From contig CM066730.1 of assembly GCA_033961575.1 (NCBI GenBank), positions 116,277,523 through 116,341,522 on the forward strand: a stretch of 64,000 nt of DNA, in the 5' to 3' direction. Positions 32,465 through 44,579 of the stretch are shown in pieces; the stretch's first letter is position 1, and each line of letters begins with the position of its first letter. The notes under the pieces were generated by a model. That model saw nothing but the letters and a program-made list of their open reading frames with translations. It searched no databases and was not told the origin of the DNA. Made by a program: the position numbers and the translations under genes. The stretch comes from Aselliscus stoliczkanus (taxonomy: Eukaryota > Chordata > Mammalia > Chiroptera > Hipposideridae).

Positions 32465-35440
32465 AAAAGAAAAGAACCAGAACCAGTCAGTTTCATTGGT
32501 GAATTCTCCCCAACATTTATGGAAGAAATGACACCAATTCTCCATAATCTCTTCCAGAAACTCATTCCTAACTTCCTAACAACTCATTCTATGAGGCCAA
32601 TATTACCCTAATACCAAAACCAGATAAAGACACTACAAGAAAGGAAAACTAAAGGCCAGTATCTCTCCTGGACATAGATTTCAAAATCCTCATGAAAATA
32701 TTAGCAAATTGAATTCAACAATGTATAAAAAGAATTATACACCATGACCAAGTGGTATTTATCTCAGATATACAAGGCTGATTCAGCATTTGAAAGTCAC
32801 TCAAACCCACCACATGAACATCCTAAAGAGGGAAAATCACAGGCCCCTATTAATAGATACAAAAAAAGCATTTGACAAAATCCAACACTAATTCATGATA
32901 AAAACTCGAAGCAAACTAGGAGCGAGAAGAACTTCCTCAACTTAACATAGGACATCTACAGGATACCTACAGCTAACCTATACTTAATGTTTTCCCCTTC
33001 ATTCGTGAACAAAGCAAAAATGTTTTCTCTCACTATTGCTATTAAACATTGTAGGGCTGGCTGAGGGGCTTATTGGTTGAAAATTGGCTTGGGGGCATGA
33101 GCCCTGAGCAGCAGGGCCGCTGGTTTGGATCCCACATGGGCCAGGCCACTGACGCTGCGCCCTCTATAGCTAAGATGGTGAACAACAGCTCGACCTGGAG
33201 CTGGACTGCCAAGAGTCGCCCTCGACGGCTTAGGCTGCAATAGGACTGCAGTGGGCTGCTGTAAGCTACCATGAGTGGCCCGCAGCCGGCGTGAGCTGCC
33301 ATGAGCCACCATGAGCGGCCGTCCAATGGCCGGCGACCAATTGCCTCAGCTGGAAAGAGCACAATGATCACAATACCAACATGGGCCAGTGAAGTGATGT
33401 CCTCCACAACTAGACTGAAAAACAAAAGGACAGCAACTTGTCTCTTCCCCTTCCCTGATTCCCCAAAGCCGTTCCGTCCCCCAATTCCCCAATAAAATCT
33501 GGTAAAAAAAAAAAAAAAAAAAAACAAAAAAACATTGTACAGAAATTCCTAGCTAGTGTGATAAGACAAGACAAGGCAAGATATACAGATTGGGAAGTAA
33601 AAAATAGAACTTATTTGTTTGCAGATGACATGCATTTGATTGCCTACATAGGAAATCCCAAAGAATTGACCAAAAACAAACAAAAAAACTTCTGGAACTT
33701 ATAAGGAAGTATAGCAAAGTCAGGGCACAATGTTAATACACAAAGGCCAATTACTTGCCTATATACCAGCAATGAAAAATTTGAATTTGAAATTAAAAAA
33801 AGAAAATACCATTTATAATAACACTAAGAAAGAAAGAAAAATGGAGAAAGGAAGGAAAGAAGGAAGACAAACCTAGGTATAAACCTAATAAAAAAATACA
33901 TGCAGGATCTGTATGTGGATAACTACAAAATTCTGTTGAAAAAATTTTAAAAAGACTTAAATGAGAGATTGGGAAGTCTCAATATTTTTAAAATGTTAAT
34001 TATTCTCTACTTGACCTGTGTATTTGATGCATCCCAAATTAAAATCCCTGCAAGCTATTATGTAGATATCAACAAACTGAATCTAAGGAATATATGGAAA
34101 AGAAAGAAACCTAGAATAGCTAGCAGAATACAGAATAAGAACAAAGTTGGAGGACTCACAACACCTGATTTCAAAACTTTCTACAAAGCTACAGTAATCA
34201 ACACAGCATGGTGTTGGTGTTGAAAGAACAGACATATCGATCAGTGGAACTGACCTGGGAGCCCAGAAATAGACCCAGACAAACAGAGGTTAATACAAGC
34301 AAATGTGTTTCTTGCTTTGTCAGCTGAGAGGACCTAGGGGAAACAACACCCCGGCAGCCATGACCTAACATCCAGATCTTGGTTTCTAATACCATTCTCC
34401 AGTAAAAGGAACCAGGACTCTTGGAGAAAAGGCTGATTCTAGGACAAGATCAGGAGATATACAAGAGTATCCTAGAGCATCTTGTAGTACCAGAAAGTAC
34501 TTTAACACACACCCATCCAATGATGGAGTATGTCAAAGAGCCAGAGGAGCTGACTGAGAGAGCTTTCGATGGCTAAAGATGGAACTACCTGAGCAACAAA
34601 GTAAAGTACTGTTGGATTATAGCCCAAAGTATAAAATAAATATACTTGAGTCCATACTAATATAAATAAATGATTGAATAAATAAATGCATATGGGAGAA
34701 AAAATAAATCTCCCATTCGGAAGAATTCCAAATAATTTATGTACAAGTAGATACTCTGCCCTCAAGAAGACAGAGCAAAACTCCCCACACTTGAGTGTGA
34801 TCTGCACATAGTGACTTCCTCCCAAAGGTACAGTATTGAAAGAGGAGAAAAATAACTGTACAGGGGAGAAAACTGACAAACACTATCTCAACCAGGTGAT
34901 CCAGGTGAACATCAACAGCGATATGTCATGTTGACAGTACTTGCTCTTGATAAAATGTGATGAAAATGGCACATTTCTCACCAAAAACCATAGATAAACT
35001 CAGTCTAATCATGGGAGAAACATCAGGAAAATCCATATTGAGGGACATTCTACAAAATATCTGACCAGCAGTCCTCAAAACTCTCAAAGTCATCAAAAAC
35101 AAGGAAAATCTGAAAAATTGTCACAGTCAAGAGGGGCCTAGGGAGATGTGATGACTAAATGCAGTGTGGGATCCTGGATGGGATCCTGAAATAGATAAAG
35201 GACATTAGGTTAAAACTAGGACAATCTGAATAAAATATGGACTGTAGTTAATAAAACTGTATCAGTTCCTTAACAGTATACTGATATATGGTAATGAATA
35301 TACCATGCTAATGTAAGATGTTAATTATAGGGAAAACTGATTACAGAGCTATATGGGAACTTTATTAGCCTCAGAATTTTTCTGTAAATCTAAAATTGAC
35401 TTACAAAGTTTTGTTTTGTTTCTTTAATGTTATCCAGATT
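32465..35440 (+). mobile_element. Older sense LINE-1, ORF2 to 3' end
   Basis: Sense LINE-1 ORF2 with many breaks. Recognisable parts are TAATACCAAAACCAGATAAA near 32610, the reverse-transcriptase FADD motif coded at 33618-33629, and a C-terminal part (frame 33969-34223). From about 34440 to 35440 the text matches an old LINE-1 3' region (GATCCTGGATGGGATCCTGA near 35170; ATTTTTCTGTAAATCTAAAA near 35376). SINE J interrupts it at 33054-33529. Moderately diverged, with no intact frame. Confidence 0.8.
33054..33529 (+). mobile_element. Long composite SINE (copy J)
   Basis: Head, middle and C-rich end as in copy A, with an ATGAGCCCTGAGCAGCAGGG segment and an ACATGGGCCAG junction in the head that resemble the multi-unit SINEs. 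The tail is a run of 20 A. The target duplication AAACATTGTA is exact (33044-33053 and 33530-33539) and matches the normal LINE-1 text of the host element, so the insertion point is certain. Confidence 0.93.
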
Positions 35441-35726
35441 TTCTTGTTGCTGCTGTCTAAGGGTGGCGGCATTGTACAATTCCAGGACCCATCATTCACA
35501 TAAAATTCAGTGTGAATGGTCTCCCCTGGAGCTGGGTAAGACTGCAATACTTCTCCAACTTTAGTGGCTGTTTCCTAAGAAAAATGATCACCCTTGCCAC
35601 ATATCAACTTATGTTTTCCCTGTGTAACTTTTCATTGATTGATTTAGATCTTATTTCACTGGTTTCTTCAGGAGGGGGGCGTTGGCCTGAATCAGTGACC
35701 AACGTTTTTCGGAAAGAGGTAAGAAA
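35441..35726. other. Short unassigned spacer
   Basis: No repeat or gene recognised. The frame 35512-35841 runs from this spacer into SINE K and is not a gene. Confidence 0.35.
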
Positions 35727-35739
35727 GACACTTGCTCTT

Positions 35740-36009
35740 CTTTCCCCCCCACGCAAAGATTTTATTGGGGAACTGGGGAAGGGGAACAGTGTTGGGGAAT
35801 CGGGGAAGGGGAACAGCCAAGTTGTTGTCCTTCAGTCTTAGTTTGGAGGGTGCAGCTAGCTCAGCTTCAAGTCCAGTCACCATCTGGCCGTCCTTTGGCA
35901 GCTCACACACTCAACTTGGACGCAGCTCACTGGCCAAAGTGGGAATCAATTGACGACCCTGTTGCTCAGAGATCGTGCTCTTAACCCAACTGAGCCACTT
36001 GGCTGGCCT
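35740..36009 (-). mobile_element. tRNA-derived SINE (copy K)
   Basis: On the minus strand: a GGCTCAG-type head, ACTGAAGGACAACAACTTGG linker, a duplicated TTCCCC block and an AATAAAATCTTTG end. The target duplication GACACTTGCTCTT is exact (35727-35739 and 36010-36022). A single-head member of the VES-like group. Confidence 0.92.
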
Positions 36010-36022
36010 GACACTTGCTCTT

Positions 36023-38575
36023 TTTAAGGAGGCATTCATCCAACTCCAAATGAGCAGAGAGTGAGGATGGAGTCGTTAGGGAGATCTGACTGGCTTCTGT
36101 TCTGGTCTACCTACCATCTGTGTGCCACACCTTACCCACCTCTGACCTAAGTTATGGGGTAGGAACCACAGTATGGCACAAATGCCTATCCTGGTTGTTC
36201 AACTTCCTGAACCAGGAAACAGCCCAAATGGGCCAGGAAAGCCCAGGGCATATAGAAATCATGTTGAAAGTAGCAGCAGCAGCGTTTCTCAATACTGAGA
36301 AGGGCTTTTCCAGCATCCGAAGAAATGCTACCTCTTTCAGTCTGCTTGAATGAGAACCTGGAAGATAAAAACTTTCGTTGACTACGCTGAAAAGTTGGGC
36401 ATTTAACTGAAATATGTAAATGAAATATTAATTCCCCATGAAATGTGAGACTTTCCCCTGTTATTTGGTCCATAAATTGTGTTCCACTAGATTTGAGATC
36501 ATAACATTCCCCCATCCCAGGCCAAACTAATGCTCTTTCACTTTTTGTTGCTATAAATTATAAACCCCAGATGTGTCAAATTATGTAATGAAAACCATAT
36601 AAAAAGGAATTTGGTTTTTAAGGGACTTCATAAATGTTTTGTTTAACTGAGGTTCATTGGTCTTATTTTAATGGGACCGAAGAAAAATTGAAGCTTTCAT
36701 GTTTATACTTTTTTTTCACACTAATGGGAGATCCTGGATTGTTAGGACAAAAGGGAAAAATGCTTTTCTCTGGCCAATCTTTTTTACCGGAGTAAGTCCA
36801 GTTGCTGAGATAAGCCTCTTGCTGAATCAAATGTATGTTTTTGTACTTGGTCTTGGATCTTATCTGCCTGTGGCAGCAGCAAGCTTCATAACAAATGAGG
36901 TTCAAAGAGATGAAACTGCTGTTTCAGCCTCCTACCCTAGTGTTTTCAAAGAGCTCTGCAGATTCGGTCATTATGCCCATCCTAATCAAACTCTTTGAAA
37001 GCTTATCTCCTGCCATTTCCTACAGTCTTTCCGCAAGGCAGCCATTATTTGTAATCATTAGTAGAATGGTATGTGGTATGTAAATATACTTAATAGATGA
37101 TTTTCTAAGACATTATTTAAGACCATCTCTTAAAGAATCTTAGCTTGGCATCAATTTTTTGCTTTTGTTTTTCAAATCAGAGTTTTTCTCAATTATTTTG
37201 CATACATTGCAGTTGATTTCCTAAGTTGGCTCTTCAATTCATGAGCAACATGGCTTTCATAGTGCAAATAAGTTAAATAGATGCCATTTGGGATTAGAGA
37301 TGACAGTAGAGATGGTTTTATTTTTTGTGTGTTGGATAATTCTGCCAGAAGATGCTATAGTTTATAGGGAGGGTTATGTATATAAAGGTTGAAAAAGCAG
37401 AATATTTTTAAGGCTTTTTAAGATTTCCCTAGACTGCAATGGGATTCAATCTAACCTTGAGTTTCTTCAAAGGACCCTTTTTGTTTACTTACATGCTCAG
37501 AAAATCTGACTAGACTTTTCAGTCAACTAAGCTATAAGAGTGGTCAGGAGCCCTACCCTGAGGAAGGGGCCTGTCAGCATTTGGAGGCTCTGGGGGTGGC
37601 GATGTTGGGAATAAGAGGGGCATGATGGGAGGGATGGGACCAAAATTCCTAGAACGCAAGCATATTGAACCCACTTGCCTCTCTGTGAATGGGGCTCTTG
37701 ACCACAGGCCTGGCTTCCATTCCTCCCTTCCCACTTCATCCAGCACAGGATTTACCTAGCCCTGCCAGGAGGCAGCCGTCCTTGGCTGGAGCCAGGTCCT
37801 GGCTGCACGCTGTGCTCCACACAGCTTTCCAGGCCAGCCAGCTTGGCTAGGAGGCCTCTGGTTTCATCTCCAAGTACTCACAGAGTCCCTTCACTAAAAT
37901 CAGATTTTTTTCATCTGGTAACTTGAGCATTTCTCAGTTTGTGGGTTTCATCCATAAAAATTGTCTTCTAGAAAATAAAATAGAATCCAGGGTTATCTTG
38001 CCTAGTGCAACATGGGAGAATATGACCCAGTAAAAGCTACTGAGAGAACCTTGGTTAAAAATGCCAGTTCAGTTGTCTGATCCACTCCAGATCTGACCAC
38101 ACCATTTTGAAACCTTTCTTTTGCAGAAATTAGAGATACCTGTTTTTAAAATAAATATTTGGGAATGTGTTATAAATTTCATGAGCATTTCCCTGAAGAT
38201 AATCAAACTAATCAGATACTATTTGGAGAAGGAAACAAAAATCACAGTCACACACAGACTATAACATGAGTGACTTTCTTAAAGTAAAATATTGCAAAAA
38301 AGATCAATTGTTTCTTCCTACCTCCTCGAACTAAAGGTTATGCAAATACGTCTTTATATAAGCAAACTCAAAACTCAAAGATATTAATATGAACATAGAT
38401 GGATTAGAAAATCATTTGTTTTTCTAAGGCTTTCATGATATAGTTTATGGAAGCTGGTAATTTCTATGGTAGGATTCTTGTAGAATTTTATTTATTTAAA
38501 AATGCCGCTCACATGTAATTTTTTTAAATATTGGGAAACTCATTATACAGTCAGAAGAGTGTCATAAGACGTAAC
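36023..38575. other. No gene or recognised repeat
   Basis: A 2.5-kb stretch with unusually few repeats. A frame of about 100 codons at 36699-36998 and the frames at 36186-36515 (minus) and 37519-37746 (minus) have no domain I recognise. A G+C-richer patch spans 37540-37860. Low repeat content may mean conserved non-coding DNA; this cannot be judged from one sequence. Confidence 0.35.
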
Positions 38576-38737
38576 TGAACAGCTTAAAGGAAAACAATAA
38601 AATGAACACTTGTGTATTTATTACACAGATTAAGAAATCAAAACTTAAAGTACCCTTGTATATCCCTTCTCAGTCACACTCTTCCCCAGAGAAGTAACTA
38701 GTCATCTGAATTTTATGTTAACCTGATCCCTTGTTTT

Positions 38738-39155
38738 CCTTTTTCTTTTTTTTTTTTTAAGATTTTATTGGGGAACTGGGGAAGGGGAACAGTGTTGGGA
38801 AATTGGAAAAGGGGAACAGCTAGGTTGTCTTTCAATCTTAGTTGTGAAGGGCACAGCTAGCTCAGCTCCCAAGTCCAGTTGCTATCCAGTCACCCGTCAG
38901 TAGCTCAGAGCAGCTCAGCTCAAGGTGTCATGTTCAATCTTAGTTACAGGTGGGCATAGCCCACCATCCCATGTGGGAGTTGAACCGGCAACCTTGTGAA
39001 GAGCATGTGTTCTCACCAGCTGAGCCATCCTTCCACCTGTTGGCAACTCCACAGCAGCTCAGCTCGGGCGCAACTCACTGGTCCATATGAGAATCGAACC
39101 TACAACCCTGTTGCTCAGAGCTCGCACTCTAACCAACTGAGCTACTTGGCTGGCC
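38738..39155 (-). mobile_element. Multi-unit tRNA-derived SINE (copy L)
   Basis: Three tRNA-like heads can be read on the minus strand. The linker CACCTTGAGCTGAGCTGCTC is shared with copies B and C, and the AATAAAATCTT end is present. The target duplication CCCTTGTTTT is exact (38728-38737 and 39156-39165). Confidence 0.9.
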
Positions 39156-39378
39156 CCCTTGTTTTTCTTTAGAGTTTGATCACCTGTGTATTTTCTTCCA
39201 ACGTACTAGGGTTTAGTTGTGCCTGTTTTTTACTTTACATAAATAGAATCATATTTATATTTTTTGTGTGACTTCTTTTGCTTAACATTACTGTGTATTG
39301 TATTCCAGGGTATGAACATATACAATTTATTCATCCGTTCTACTGCTGATTTACATTTGAGCTGTTTCTAGTCTCTTG

Positions 39379-40049
39379 TGTCGACATAAGAAACATCCAA
39401 ATCTGCAGAGAACTTAAATGAGTTTATTTGAACCAAACTGACAATTGCTGAGAAGCAAAATCTCAATGGATTAAGAAAATGCTCCAGAGAATGGCAGTGT
39501 TACAGCTCATTTTATACATTAGAATCAAAGGAGGAGATGTCAGGAGGGTTACATGAAATCCAATGGTGGTATATTAAGGGGGTGGGAGAAAACAAAGTGG
39601 GGAAATCTCTGGGATTGGATAAAAAGTAAAATGGAGAGACACATATTTCTTTTACATTGGTGGGTACAGGATAGTTAATAATTAACATTAAAGAATACAG
39701 AAATGGAATTTGGGGAATACGATAACATTGAGGGATTCTGCGGTCTGGGGTTCTGGTGGGAGGTTGTGCCTTGAGGGATTCAAGAAAAGGGATTACTCTG
39801 ACATTCCAAGGGTCTGTTATCTTAGATGCAACAAGACAATAGACAGGCTCAGTTAAGGTAACCATTGACTTTTATCAAGGAAGCTACAGGCCAAGGATGT
39901 GATTACCCACCATGACCCACTTTTAGTTAGGAATTTTTATGTTCAGACCCTCATATGTAGTTAATTTCCATCTCTGAGTTTGTAGGGCCTGCAGTGCTGG
40001 CCCCACGAAGCTTGTTGGATTTAGTATGTGGCCCTCTTTTTTGTCCACA
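39379..40049 (-). mobile_element. Solo LTR of an endogenous retrovirus
   Basis: A 671-bp block that starts TGTCGACA and ends TGTCCACA, an inverted terminal repeat with one mismatch. It is flanked by a 4-bp duplication CTTG (39375-39378 and 40050-40053). The minus strand carries AATAAA at about 39434, some 55 bp from its 3' end, where a polyadenylation signal belongs in an LTR. A 4-bp duplication suits gammaretrovirus-like (class I) elements. No internal viral genes remain; a single LTR is what recombination between two LTRs leaves behind. The minus-strand frame 39512-39865 within it is not a known viral protein. Confidence 0.8.
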
Positions 40050-40723
40050 CTTGCTATTATATGCAATCCTGCAATTAATAACCTTAAACATGTCTCTCTG
40101 GCCACATATGCAAGAAATTCTCTCAGGTAGATAGATACCTAGGAGTAGATCTGGGCTATATGGTATATATATATATTTTAGCTATACTAAGTAATGCCAA
40201 AACGTTTTCCAAAGCGATTGTTCATCTTTATGTTCCCACAAGCAATGGATGAATGTGCCCGTTACATCATATCCCCTCCAACACTTAATATTATTTGATT
40301 TTAGTTTTTTCCAGTGTAGTAGATGTGAAATGGTATCCCATTGTAGGTTTCATTTTTATTTCCTTGATTACTAGTGAGGTTGGACACCTTTCATGTTTAT
40401 GGGCTGCTTATGTTTTCATTCATTCAACAAATATTGTTTGAGTGCCTCCCATGTTCCAGACGCTGTTTGGGTCTCTCTCCCACTTCTTTAAAATATCTGT
40501 ACCTACACATTACCCATTTTCCTGTTAGATTGTTTTCTTTATTCAAAGGAGTTCTTGGTATGTTCCAAAATCACCCTTTGTTGGTTATATGTTTTGCAAA
40601 TAACCTTTCCAAGTTTGTGGCTTGCCTTTTCACTGTACGGAATTTTTTGATGAACAAAAGCTCTTAATTTTAATGTGCTCAGATCCATTTTCTTATATTG
40701 TTTTTTAAAAGCTTTAGAGTTTT

Positions 40724-41177
40724 GGGCCGGCCGAGTGGCGCATTGGTTAAGCGCTGGTTTTGGGATGCCAGCGGCCCCGGTTCGGATCCCACATGAGGGC
40801 CAGAGACACTGCCCTCTACAGCTAACAACAGCTCCACCTGGAGCTGGGCTGTGCGAGCCCCGGTGATGGTGTGGGCTGCAGCCCCTGCTGCAGTGGGCTG
40901 CCATGGGCTACAGTGAGTGGCCCGCAGCCAGCGTGAGCGGCTGGTAGCCAAGCATGAGCTGCCAATAGCCGCGGTGAGCGACATCCAGAGGCTGCGACCG
41001 ATCTGCCTCATCCGGGAAGAGCGCAATGACGATACCAACAGTGAAGCAACATCCTCCGCAACTGAACTGAGGAACGAAAAGACAGCAACTTGTCTGTTCC
41101 CCTTCCCCGATTCCCCAACGCTGTTCCCCTCCGCCAATTCCCCAATAAAATCTTTAGAAAAAAAAAAAAAGAAAAAA
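40724..41177 (+). mobile_element. Long composite SINE (copy M)
   Basis: Head GGGCCGGCCGAGTGGCGCAT, B-box-like GGTTCGGATCC, full middle and C-rich end, AATAAAATCTTT plus A-rich tail. The target duplication AAAAGCTTTAGAGTTTT is exact over 17 bp (40707-40723 and 41178-41194). It is probably among the youngest SINEs here, being close to copies G and O. Confidence 0.95.
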
Positions 41178-41520
41178 AAAAGCTTTAGAGTTTTGCCTTT
41201 CAAATGGAAGACCTACTTCCATTTGAAATGTATCCTTATGTATTGTATGAAGGATTCAATTTCTTTTTATTTTATTTATTTTTTAAATTTCTTTATTTTT
41301 TACCTTTTCCCCCATATGGAGAACTAACTCTTCTGACATCATGACTTAATGTCTCTCCTTCACCTGCTAATCTACAATGCTCTCTTTGCCATGAGTTATG
41401 TCCCCATGTATATGTATGGGTCTGTTTCTGGGTTCTCTCTTCTATTTCAGTGTTCTATAATATTTATCTCTCTCTATGCCAGTTCCACGGTGTCACTGTA
41501 TTAATTACTCATCATAAAAA

Positions 41521-44509
41521 GGATAATAATTATTTTGGAAGTTAAATGCACTGGGGCCTGACACATGTTAAGCACTCAGTAGATATCATGTATTATTATT
41601 TTAATAGGGAACACATTTTAATATGTTGTTTTAAATAATACTTACGATGTTATTTAAGTATTTAAATTAGTCAACATTCGGTAGAAATAACCACTTCCTT
41701 TTGCACTTGATCTGAGTTAACTGGCTGTCCAGAGACAAAAAATATGTATTCTCAGTCATCGTCCTTGTGTCTTCTGAAGCATGTAGGAAAAGTAAAAGAT
41801 GAACCCTCTAGCTTCAGCTTTACTCATCCTCATGCTGCAGTCTCTTAAAAAGGCTAAATGAAGGAGGCTTGACTTTGGTGGATTTTTTTATTTTTCAGAA
41901 TTGAGTTTTGGAAGAGAAAATTATATGAAAGAATCAAGAAGCATATTTAGGAAAGACTTTCAGTGATAAATATATAGAGCATCCAGTTTTCTATACCTTG
42001 CTTCTATTCCATATTTTACTTATTATAAACCACCTCAGAATCTTTATATAATAAACCCATTTATTTAACAAAGGAGAGGGAAGTGTCACAGTTTAACTGT
42101 TACTGAAAGAAATGTTCTTTGCTCTGTGGGTCTTGGACTTCCACAAAATACTCGATTCCAGATGTTAAATTGTTTTTTCAGAAGCCTTGTTAAAGTGCCA
42201 GAGCATTAGATTTTTGAAGGCATTTCCAAACCCCAGCTGATTATCACAACACACAAGAATCCAAACTTTCAAAGCTCAGCATTGGCTCTGAAGTATATCA
42301 GCAGCTGCAAAAAATATGTGCGAAGACACACAGGTTCACAAGACTGGGATCTAGTGTCCTTAAATGGTAAAACTATAAGTAGGTTTTCTTTACTTCCTGA
42401 TTATCAGATTCGGTTCAGTTGTTCAAAGGGCACTGAATTTTCTTGATTCCATTAAAATTAATTGTAGCTTGATAATGGTAATAATCATGTAGCAAGGTGA
42501 TATGTAGGTTCTATTAAGTAATATTGTAGATTTTTTAAAAGTTCTTTAATTTTATTTCTTCTACCAATACATACACAGTGATAAACTTATTTTACATCTT
42601 ACTCTAGCTATATGTTCCAGAATATATTAACAAAGTAAGCTTTCCTTGAATTATTTGATATATTTACTATTTGTATTCTTCTTGAGAGGCTTCATTATTC
42701 TGTAGAGAACCAACTTTGTGCTCTCCCAAGAATGGAGAGAGTATGCGTCCCTTCTATCTACCTCATCTCCCTCCAGCTGATGGCAAAGGGATCATCAACA
42801 GATGCTCTCAGCATGACGAAGGCAGGAAGATGTGGGATTAGAGAACAAAAGGGGGATTTTTGAGCCAATTTTAGCAATTGGTAGTGAAGAAGAAGGAAAG
42901 ACTTTTTAGGTGGGAGGAGGACTAAGCAAATGCCCAGAGGCAATACTGACCAAGAGATCATAGTTATAGGAAGGCAGCTGTCCTAAGTGAAGGGGACATC
43001 ATGGTTTGTTAAGAGGGGAAACAATTGGTCAAAGATCCTAAAAGGTGAAATTCAGTGTGTTCCAACATCAGACTATTTATGTGTTCATTTGTATCATTTA
43101 ACAAATAACATTTGAGCACCTAACACGCTGTAGTCGACTTCACACTCAATAAACTCTTGTTTCAGGTAGAGTTGACTTATAAAGACAGTTTATAATAAAT
43201 GAGAGACTATTCCAGGCCTTAAACCAAAATCCTTTAAATTAATTTTTTTTTTAAGTTCTATTTCCTACCACTAATACTATGCTTGGAATTTGGTACATGT
43301 AGGAATTTTAAAAATCAGTCCAATGCCTCTTTTTCTCCTAAATTCTACAAGTACATTCTACATTGGCAGGATAATTTAGAAGGCAGCCCTGATGGTATCA
43401 GTGCAGAACATTCCTCCAGGCCTAGGTGGGGTAGAGGTTTTGCTTTCATCCCTTTCTGATTCCTTTTGCGGCTATGGATTGGCCTCTACAGTGCGGAAGC
43501 AGATGTGTCAGCTGATCTTTTTCTGGTTTGTTAAGATTCTTCTCTTTCCAAGCAGAAGTCAATGTGATCAGAACACTTCTAAGGAATCCTCAGCAGCAGT
43601 CTCCATAGGGAGCCTCAGAATGATAGCGAAACACAACATTTACCCTCAAATGGCTCAGCAGTGGTCCTCATGGCAGCTATCAGGAACTGCAGATGTCTTT
43701 TTCACAGTCCTTATATTTAGGGCCCAGTAGAATTAATCGTCTGCTGCCCTGGCATCTGGATCTAGACAGATGTACACTGAGCAGTCATTATGCTAAGGGC
43801 TGGGATCCAAAAAATGAAAGACAGACACAGTAACAGCACAGTTGTAATAATCAACGCAGCATCAGTCCCCCCAGCACAGTCCAAACATTTATCATCAGGC
43901 AAAGAAGCATCCTCCTTAAGTCGGGTCCCATATCCTTCTCATTGTTTTTCCAGCTATATGAAGCCTTCTCTTTGTCCTACCTGACCTTAACACTTGTAAT
44001 TTGTTTTTAAAATCTTACTTGAAGCTACTTATTGCAATTGTTCCAAATATTTAATGTACAGTTCTTTGTCTGAGCTCCTCTAACTTTGCGAAGGTAATTA
44101 TTTTAAAAAACAACGCCCCCCCCAAAAAAAAACAACCCTCAAGCTAACTTCCTTTTGACAATAGTTCTATTCCAAAAATCTGTGTGAAAATTTAATTTGG
44201 ACAATTCATAACAATTTATTGCCAGTCCTTAGACTCCTTCCTCTCTGCCAAAATGTTAGTGGTCTGTTTCATGGTGACAGTGACTGAATATTTTCACATG
44301 CCCCACAGTGGCTTTTGTGATTCTGTGATTACTTGGGCTAGACTAAAACTGGCTGGTGTGGGTCACTGTTAGGTACTTAAGTAGAGGACCTCTGAAGAAT
44401 AGAGTTAAATAGAGGTAGGTCTTAAGACATCATCCCATACCCGTGGGTGAATAATACACTGCCTACAACAGCCCAGCCCCGCTCTGATGGTGTCTGTGCC
44501 TATACAGAG

Positions 44510-44579
<70 letters not shown>

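Larger units (their letters stand above)
38580..41520 (-). mobile_element. Antisense LINE-1 3' part, carrying two SINEs and a solo LTR
   Basis: The plus strand reads in order: TAAATAGAATCATATTTATA near 39240, TACCTAGGAGTAGATCTGGG near 40137, TGGCTTGCCTTTTCACTGTA near 40618 and TGGGTCTGTTTCTGGGTTCT near 41418. This is the reverse complement of an old LINE-1 3' region into ORF2. SINE L (38738-39155), a solo LTR (39379-40049) and SINE M (40724-41177) are nested in it. Confidence 0.8.

Noticed and set aside
33042..33527. 161-codon minus-strand open frame
   Set aside because: It lies entirely in SINE copy J on the antisense strand. Similar frames occur antisense to every long SINE because the G+C-rich body lacks stop codons.
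37519..37746. Proline-rich minus-strand frames in a G+C-richer patch
   Set aside because: Two overlapping frames of the same DNA, no CpG enrichment, no promoter or splice signals.
36023..38575. Possible gene in the 2.5-kb repeat-poor stretch
   Set aside because: Open frames up to about 110 codons occur on both strands with no domain or splice-site support. Low repeat content alone is not evidence of a gene.
40679..41203. 174-codon minus-strand open frame
   Set aside because: It is antisense to SINE copy M including its poly(A) tail, which explains the Phe run.
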